NCBI RefSeq assembly: GCF_017565305.1
Contig: NZ_JAGEKP010000007.1
Span: forward strand, 310,001 to 374,000
From: Leifsonia sp. TF02-11
GTDB lineage: Bacteria; Actinomycetota; Actinomycetes; Actinomycetales; Microbacteriaceae
Reading direction: 5' to 3'
DNA: 64,000 nucleotides
In this document: positions 59,135 through 64,000 of the stretch, one piece after another
How positions within the stretch are numbered: position 1 is the first letter of the stretch
Layout of the letters: the number at the start of each line of letters is the position of its first letter
Translations under genes and position numbers: made by a program
Notes under the pieces: model-generated
Databases searched by the model: none
What the model was told of the DNA's origin: nothing
The model's input: only the letters and a program-made list of their open reading frames with translations

Positions 59135-59829
59135 AGGGCCACCGCCGTCCGCATCGTCAGCAACCGGTCCAGCCGGTTCGTCGTGATGGTGTCGACGCGG
59201 AGGTCGAGCGCCCGGGAGAGGTCGTCCGGTTCGTCCAGCGTCCACGCCGTCACGGTCAGGCCGAGGTCGTGCACGCCCCGGACGAACGCCTCGTCGGCGA
59301 TCGGGAACGGCACGTTCACCGTCACCGGGTCCAGCTCCGCGAGCTCGGCACGGCTCGGCACCCGCAGCAGTCGCCACGGGAGCCAGATCCGCGCGGAGGC
59401 CTCCAGTCCGCGCAGCACGCGCATCCCGTCGAGGTCGCCGCACCAGTCGACGGTCGTCCCGGTCGCGGAGGTGAAGGCGGAGGCGACGGCGTGGGCGGGA
59501 GCGGCGAACCGCGCCTCGTCCAGGTCGATCACCAGGCGGCTCGGTGCGCCGTCGAAGAGCGGGAGCACCTCGGCGAGCAGCGGCGGCCGTTCGTCCGGGC
59601 CGCCCATGGCGCGGAGGTCGGCGGCGGGCACATCGTCGATGGCGCGCGGGTCGCCCCAGAGCCGTTCGAGCGTGGGGTCGTGCAGCACGACCACCTCGCC
59701 GTCGGCGCTGAGCCGCACGTCGATCTCCACGACCTCTGCGCCCTTCGCGATGGCCGAGCGCACGGCCGGGAGCGTGTTCTCGCGGAACACCGACGAGTCG
59801 CCCCGGTGGGCGGAGGCGCGCGCGATCAC
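59131..59829 (-). CDS. glycerophosphodiester phosphodiesterase
   Basis: This 232-residue protein has the GDPD catalytic pattern: AHRGDSSVFRENTLPAVRSAI at the start (His and Glu), EIDVRLSADGEVVVLHDPTLERL near residue 34 (the metal Glu/Asp and the second His), and RLVIDLDE. No signal peptide is seen, so it works in the cytoplasm. It cleaves glycerophosphodiesters to glycerol-3-phosphate and an alcohol. It overlaps the upstream ATPase gene (ATGA) and the next gene (GTGA), so it is tightly tied to the importer. Confidence 0.9.
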   Translation of the reverse strand: MIARASAHRGDSSVFRENTLPAVRSAIAKGAEVVEIDVRLSADGEVVVLHDPTLERLWGDPRAIDDVPAADLRAMGGPDERPPLLAEVLPLFDGAPSRLVIDLDEARFAAPAHAVASAFTSATGTTVDWCGDLDGMRVLRGLEASARIWLPWRLLRVPSRAELAELDPVTVNVPFPIADEAFVRGVHDLGLTVTAWTLDEPDDLSRALDLRVDTITTNRLDRLLTMRTAVAL

Positions 59830-60884
59830 GCGACCACCGCCTCGGGCTGGCGCACCAGGCGGCCATCGCGGTAGACCAGCGCCGCCTCGATGGAGGCGAA
59901 GCCGACCGTCCCGAGCCGCGGTGGCGGCCCCGACTCGTACGCCGACAGGGTCACGTCGTCGCGACGCAGCCGCAACTCGTGGAAGTGGCCGTGCGGGACG
60001 ACCCGCTCGACCGTCGCGCGCAACGCACCGGGCCGCGGCGTCGTCGTGAACAGGACGGATTCCGGGCGGACGCCGACCACGCCGGGGCCGTCCACGACGC
60101 GGACGCCGTCGAAGGTACCGTCGAAGCGGTTCAGCGAGCCGATGAACGTGGCGACGAACTCGGTCTCCGGCCGCGCGTACAGCTCGTCCGGCGTGCTGAA
60201 CTGCTCGATGCGGCCCGCGTTCATCACGGCGACCCGGTCGGAGATCGAGAGCGCCTCCTCCTGGTCGTGGGTGACGATGACCGTGGTGATGCCGAGCCGC
60301 TGCTGCAGGTCGCGGATGTCCTCACGCACCTTGACCCGCAGCTTGGCGTCGAGGTTGCTGAGCGGCTCGTCCAGCAGCAGCACGTCGGGCTCCTGCACGA
60401 GGGCCCGGGCGAGGGCGACGCGCTGCTGCTCGCCGCCGGAGATCTGCGGAGGCCGGGAGTCGCGGTGGTGCAGGAGGTTGACCAGGCCGAGCATCCGCTC
60501 GACGCGCTCCGCGACCTCCGCGCGCGGCAGCCGGCGCAGGCGCAGCGGATAGGCGACGTTCTTGGCCACGGTCAGGTGCGGCCACAGCGCGTAGTTCTGG
60601 AACACCATCGCACTCGGCCGTTTGTCCGGTCCGAGGCGCGTGACATCGCGGTCGGCCATCGTGATCCGGCCGGAGTCGGGGGCGAGGAAGCCGGCGATCA
60701 TGCGCAGCGTCGTGGTCTTGCCGCACCCGGACGGCCCGAGCAGGGAGACCAGCTCGCCGCGCTGCACGGTCAGGTCGAGGTCGTCGATGATGGTGCGTCC
60801 GCCGAGCGACTTGCGCAGGGCGGTCAGGCGCAGGCCGCCGTCACCGGTCGGGTCGGCCGCGCCGACGGGGCTGGGGGAGGACAT
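59826..60884 (-). CDS. ABC transporter ATP-binding protein (CUT1/MalK-like with TOBE domain)
   Basis: This 352-residue ATPase has Walker A GPSGCGKTTTLRMIAG (about residue 45), the Q-loop MVFQNYALWPHLTV, signature ISGGEQQRVALARAL, Walker B VLLLDEPLSNLDAKLR and VTHDQEEALSISDRVAVM. A C-terminal TOBE region (about residues 260-350) with GVRPESVLF follows. AAGGAG lies six bases before the chosen ATG. It powers the two permeases in the same operon. Confidence 0.92.
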   Translation of the reverse strand: MSSPSPVGAADPTGDGGLRLTALRKSLGGRTIIDDLDLTVQRGELVSLLGPSGCGKTTTLRMIAGFLAPDSGRITMADRDVTRLGPDKRPSAMVFQNYALWPHLTVAKNVAYPLRLRRLPRAEVAERVERMLGLVNLLHHRDSRPPQISGGEQQRVALARALVQEPDVLLLDEPLSNLDAKLRVKVREDIRDLQQRLGITTVIVTHDQEEALSISDRVAVMNAGRIEQFSTPDELYARPETEFVATFIGSLNRFDGTFDGVRVVDGPGVVGVRPESVLFTTTPRPGALRATVERVVPHGHFHELRLRRDDVTLSAYESGPPPRLGTVGFASIEAALVYRDGRLVRQPEAVVA

Positions 60885-60913
60885 GGAGTGCTCCTTCATC
60901 TGAGCGGGGTGGG

Positions 60914-61735
60914 TCATTTGAGCTGGAAGCCTTCGGCGAGCTGGCCGCCCATCACGTGCTTGCGCACGGCGAGCAGCAGCACGACGGAGGGGATGGCGAG
61001 CAGGATCGAGAACACGGCCGCGACCTGCTTGGGGAAGTTGAGGACGAGGCTGTACATCTCGGTCGGCATCGTGAGGATGTCGGGCGCGCCCACGAGATAC
61101 GTTCCCTGGGCCTCGTCGAACGCCGCGAGGAACGCCATCACAGCGCCGACCAGGATGCCGGGCAGCGCCATCCGCAGCGTCACGGTGAAGAAGACGCGGG
61201 TCCGCGAAGCACCCGCGTCGCGCGCGGCCTCTTCGAGCGAACGCGGCACGGCCGAGAACGCTGCAGCCGGGATCCAGGTCATGAAGACGATGGTGCCGAG
61301 CAGCTGCACGACCACGATCCCGGCGAAGGTGTTCATCAGGCCGAGTGCGTAGTAGAGGGAGGCGAGGGTCGCGAACAGGCCCATCCGCGGGAAGGCGTTG
61401 GTGGCGAACAGCCCGATCAGGAAGAGCCTCCTGCCGGGGAACTCGAAGCGCGCGAACGCATACGCGGCCGGCAGGCAGACGACAGCGGACACGACCACGA
61501 CCACGGGCGTGATCAGCAGCGAGTTCTGGATGGACGAGCCGAGCGCCTGGTCGCTGAACACGGTCTGCCACCAGCGCAGCGTCCAGGAGTCGGGGAGCAG
61601 GTTCGGGTACGTCCAGCGGTCGGCGAAGGCGTGCGCGCCCAGCCAGACGAGCGGGCCGAGCACGAACACCAGCAGCACGATGGCGAACACGGCGGCGCCC
61701 GCCGAGCGCAGGGCGACGGAGAGGGGGCGCGGCAT
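60914..61735 (-). CDS. ABC transporter permease, second subunit
   Basis: This 273-residue permease has six helices and the docking loop PRSLEEAARDAGASRTRVFFTVTLRMALPG (about residue 161-190). Its start overlaps the previous permease stop (TGATG). It belongs to the CUT1/spermidine-type class used for polyols, sugars or phosphorylated small molecules. Confidence 0.9.
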   Translation of the reverse strand: MPRPLSVALRSAGAAVFAIVLLVFVLGPLVWLGAHAFADRWTYPNLLPDSWTLRWWQTVFSDQALGSSIQNSLLITPVVVVVSAVVCLPAAYAFARFEFPGRRLFLIGLFATNAFPRMGLFATLASLYYALGLMNTFAGIVVVQLLGTIVFMTWIPAAAFSAVPRSLEEAARDAGASRTRVFFTVTLRMALPGILVGAVMAFLAAFDEAQGTYLVGAPDILTMPTEMYSLVLNFPKQVAAVFSILLAIPSVVLLLAVRKHVMGGQLAEGFQLK

Positions 61736-62682
61736 CAGATCCGCCCCTCGCGCCGGGCGCTGCGGAAGTTCGCCCACACGTACAGCGCGCCGATGCCGGC
61801 GGCGGCGAGGAAGACGACGAACGCCATCACGAGCGACTGCTGCGGCTGGTTGTAGGCCGTGAAGTAGCTGGCCAGCGAGACGCCGAGCATCGTCGGCGCG
61901 TTCGGTCCGGTGAAGTAGGGGACGGTGTAGGACCCGATCACGCCGATGGCCGTGAACGTCACCGCGATGACGATCGGCACCGCGCTCATCGGCAGCAGGA
62001 TGGTGCGCACGATGCGCGCTGTGCCGGCGCCGGCGTCCCTGGCCGCCTCGATCAGGGCGTCGGGCACGGACTGCAGGCCGGACGCGATCATCAGCGTGGC
62101 GAACGGCAGGGAGGTCCAGGCCGAGCCGATCACGATGGCGACGGCCGTGTACGACCACACCGGCGCCTCCAGACCGACCTGCGCGAACAGGCTGCGCAGG
62201 AAGCCGTCCGCCGAGTAGAAGGTCAGGATCGCCCACGACGCGATCACCACCGGGATGAAGAGCGGCACGATGGCGACAGCCGAGAGCAGCCGGGCGAGCC
62301 GGCCGCCGTGGAGGCGCAGGGCGAGGCCGATGCCGCCGGCCAGCACGACGACGATGGCGGTGCTGGCGAGCGTGACGCCGAGGGTCAGGGCGAGATCCTG
62401 CCAGAACGCCGGAGTCGTGAACACGTCGCCGTAGGCGGCGAAGGTGGGCACGGCGCCGTCCGCGTGGTGGACGTTCTGTCCCACGGCCGCGACGACCGAG
62501 TTCAGCCCGCCGGTGAAGCCCACGCTGAACGCGAGGGCGAGAACGACGGGCACGCCGACGAAGAGGGCGATGACGACGACCGGAGGCAGGGCGAGCAGGA
62601 AGCCCGCCGCCGCGGACCGCGACGCGTGGTGTGCGCCGCGGCCCGCGGTGGTCGCCGCCGGCGAGGCGGTGACGGTGGCCAT
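61735..62682 (-). CDS. ABC transporter permease, first subunit
   Basis: This 315-residue permease has a 25-residue cytoplasmic N terminus, six helices, and the docking loop PDALIEAARDAGAGTARIVRTILLPMSAVP (about residue 204-233). Its start overlaps the binding-protein stop (TAATG). It forms the import channel with the next permease. Confidence 0.9.
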   Translation of the reverse strand: MATVTASPAATTAGRGAHHASRSAAAGFLLALPPVVVIALFVGVPVVLALAFSVGFTGGLNSVVAAVGQNVHHADGAVPTFAAYGDVFTTPAFWQDLALTLGVTLASTAIVVVLAGGIGLALRLHGGRLARLLSAVAIVPLFIPVVIASWAILTFYSADGFLRSLFAQVGLEAPVWSYTAVAIVIGSAWTSLPFATLMIASGLQSVPDALIEAARDAGAGTARIVRTILLPMSAVPIVIAVTFTAIGVIGSYTVPYFTGPNAPTMLGVSLASYFTAYNQPQQSLVMAFVVFLAAAGIGALYVWANFRSARREGRI

Positions 62683-63833
62683 TACTTGCCGGGGACCTTC
62701 TGGGCCCACGCCTTGTTCATGTCGGCGGAGACCGTGGCGAAGTACGACGGGCGCAGGTGCGCGATGTCCGCGTCCTTGAAGAGGTCCTGCGACGCGGCGG
62801 GGAGCTTGGCGAGCGCGATCACCGGGTAGCCGGAGATGCTGTCGGAGATCAGGCCCTGCGCTGCGGGGGTGAGCAGCCAGGAGACCAGCTTCTCGGCGCC
62901 CGCCGTGCGCGGCGAGGCGGCCGGGATGCCGAGATAGCTCGCGCCGCCGGTCAGCGACGGGTCGGAGATCTGCGTGTAGGCGATGTTCGCCGGGATCTGA
63001 CCGTTCTTGTGCCCCGTGATGAACTGGTCGCTCCACACCGGCGCCATCGAGATCTGACCGCTGGAGAGCAGGTCGAGGACCTGGTTGTTCCCGTTCGGGT
63101 AGACGCCCTTCTGGTACACGTATGGGTTGAGGGAGGCCAGAGTGGCGAAGCCCTTGTCCCACCCGCTCTCGACGCTCGGGTCGGTGCCCGTGACCAGCTT
63201 CGTCCGGTCGGCGTCCGAGAGGTTCTGGTCGAGGACGGTGGAGACGAACGCCGCTCCGCTGCCGCCGGTGTCGGGCGAGTTGTAGGCGAACTTGCCCGGG
63301 TTGGCCTTGATCCAGGCGAGCAGGTCGTCGAGTGTCTTCGGCGGGGTGGGCACGGTCTTCGTGTCGTAGGCGAGCACGACGCTGGAGCCGCGGTAGGGGA
63401 TGCCGCCGTTGCCGCCCGCGGCGACCAAGTCCTTCGGGACGTCGGCGAGACCGGGGACGTTCGTGCTGCTGACCTTCGTCAGCAAGCCGGACGCCGCCAC
63501 CTGGGCGACGAAGCCGGCGTCGACCAGGTCGTAGCCCGGGTCCTTCTTCTGCAGGGTGGCCGCGGTGAGCTTCGCGACGGTCTGCTGGTCGTGGAGCCCG
63601 TGCAGGTCGAAGTCCACCGAGACCGTGTAGCCCGGGTTGGCCTTCTCGAACGCCGGGATCAGGGTCTTCTGCCAGAGGTCCTGGATGTTGGTGTCCGCGC
63701 TGAGGAAGACGGTGAGCTTCTTGTCGGCGCCGTCGGACGACGACGCGGCGGAGCTGCTCTGGGCGCAGCCGGCCAGAGCGAGGCCCGCGGCCGTGACGAC
63801 CGCGAGGGAGGTGAGCAGGCGGGAGGTTTTCAC
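62682..63833 (-). CDS. ABC transporter family-1 solute-binding lipoprotein
   Basis: This 383-residue lipoprotein starts at GTG with AGGAG seven bases before it. The signal peptide ends GLALAGCAQ, a lipobox. The domain is SBP_bac_1-like: KKLTVFLSADTNIQDLWQKTLIPAFEKANPGYTV at the start, then VPKDLVAAGGNGGIPYRGSSVVLAYDTK and LLSSGQISMAPVWSDQFI. It is the first gene of the minus-strand operon and captures the substrate for the two permeases. With a phosphodiesterase and a phosphatase downstream, a glycerophosphodiester is a reasonable candidate. Confidence 0.9.
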   Translation of the reverse strand: MKTSRLLTSLAVVTAAGLALAGCAQSSSAASSSDGADKKLTVFLSADTNIQDLWQKTLIPAFEKANPGYTVSVDFDLHGLHDQQTVAKLTAATLQKKDPGYDLVDAGFVAQVAASGLLTKVSSTNVPGLADVPKDLVAAGGNGGIPYRGSSVVLAYDTKTVPTPPKTLDDLLAWIKANPGKFAYNSPDTGGSGAAFVSTVLDQNLSDADRTKLVTGTDPSVESGWDKGFATLASLNPYVYQKGVYPNGNNQVLDLLSSGQISMAPVWSDQFITGHKNGQIPANIAYTQISDPSLTGGASYLGIPAASPRTAGAEKLVSWLLTPAAQGLISDSISGYPVIALAKLPAASQDLFKDADIAHLRPSYFATVSADMNKAWAQKVPGK

Positions 63834-63945
63834 GAAAGCGCTCCTGTGTGGGGAGGGAGTGGGTGGGAGTCGCCGCACCCCGTCGGGGCGGGCGGTCTTC
63901 ACGCTAATCGGGCTGCGCGTTCGTGGCGATAGTTCAGCAAGAGGT

Positions 63946-63990
63946 TTCAAATGAGCGCCAAATGCTGTTCATTCAGCGTTCATATGAGCG
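63946..63990. promoter_or_regulatory. paired 12-bp direct repeats upstream of the importer operon
   Basis: TTCAAATGAGCG (63946-63957) and TTCATATGAGCG (63979-63990) differ at one base and are 33 bp apart, three helical turns. Another partial copy, AATGAGCA, lies at the window end. They are 112 to 157 bp upstream of the binding-protein start and probably bind an activator or repressor, whose gene may lie just outside the window. Confidence 0.5.
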
Positions 63991-64000
63991 AAAATGAGCA

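Noticed and set aside
1-64000. tRNA, rRNA, CRISPR arrays, transposases or integrases
   Set aside because: I found no clover-leaf with an anticodon arm, no regularly spaced repeats and no DDE or tyrosine-recombinase motif while reading the window. A structure search would be needed to be sure.

Overview
The window is a very GC-rich, densely packed actinobacterial chromosome segment. Short intergenic gaps, frequent ATGA/GTGA stop-start overlaps, GTG starts, LTGC-type lipoprotein signals and many TetR/LacI/MarR-controlled catabolic operons suggest a soil or plant-associated Microbacteriaceae-like organism (Leifsonia/Microbacterium type). That placement is inference from style and protein character, not from a marker gene. 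No rRNA, tRNA, CRISPR array, transposase, integrase or origin was recognised.

Bases 1-7,560 hold a clipped gene, a MarR regulator and an aromatic-acid island: an MHS-type transporter, a 4,5-dihydroxyphthalate-decarboxylase-like protein, a dienelactone-hydrolase-like enzyme (opposite strand), gentisate 1,2-dioxygenase, a salicylate/3-hydroxybenzoate-type FAD monooxygenase and a fumarylacetoacetate-hydrolase-family enzyme. Four copies of a TTCCGTTRACGGAA-like palindrome lie in its two control regions. Bases 7,546-16,250 are mixed: an alpha/beta hydrolase, a TetR/membrane-protein pair with its own operator, a DEAD-box RNA helicase, a double GNAT acetyltransferase, a TetR/SnoaL-like pair, an ECF sigma factor with a membrane partner and a GDSL lipase whose C terminus is a 15-bp tandem repeat.

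Bases 16,244-24,908 form a TetR-controlled beta-glucoside or oligopeptide-type uptake operon: a family-5 binding protein, two ATPases, two permeases and a GH3 beta-glucosidase. Bases 24,925-32,288 are housekeeping and accessory genes, including a GH6 cellulase, an AlkA-type glycosylase, a tautomerase, an Fsr-type MFS exporter, an AraC regulator and a VOC protein. Bases 32,393-41,138 are a LacI operon joining ADP-ribosylglycohydrolase, nucleoside hydrolase, a three-gene sugar ABC importer without its ATPase, and a secreted parallel beta-helix protein. A strong hairpin terminator separates it from a convergent YibE/F-like membrane protein. Bases 42,660-44,200 are an accessory pocket of small hypothetical genes.

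The centrepiece is 44,200-58,054, a complete mycofactocin locus. On the minus strand, in transcription order, it reads mftE-mftF-mftA-mftB-mftC, four mycofactocin-type short-chain dehydrogenases, a MoxR ATPase, a VWA protein and mftD. Divergently on the plus strand it reads mftR-mftG and a SAM-methyltransferase-like gene. The 33-residue precursor peptide MftA (52,649-52,750) ends in IDGMCGVY, and MftB starts inside its 3' end. Matching palindromes in the mftE/mftR gap and in the mftA promoter look like MftR operators. A 36-bp direct repeat and two truncated coding remnants lie at the edges of the locus, which hints at acquisition as a block.

Bases 58,328-63,833 (minus strand) are an ABC importer operon joined to a glycerophosphodiester phosphodiesterase and an inositol-monophosphatase-like enzyme. 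Direct repeats upstream may be its regulator site.
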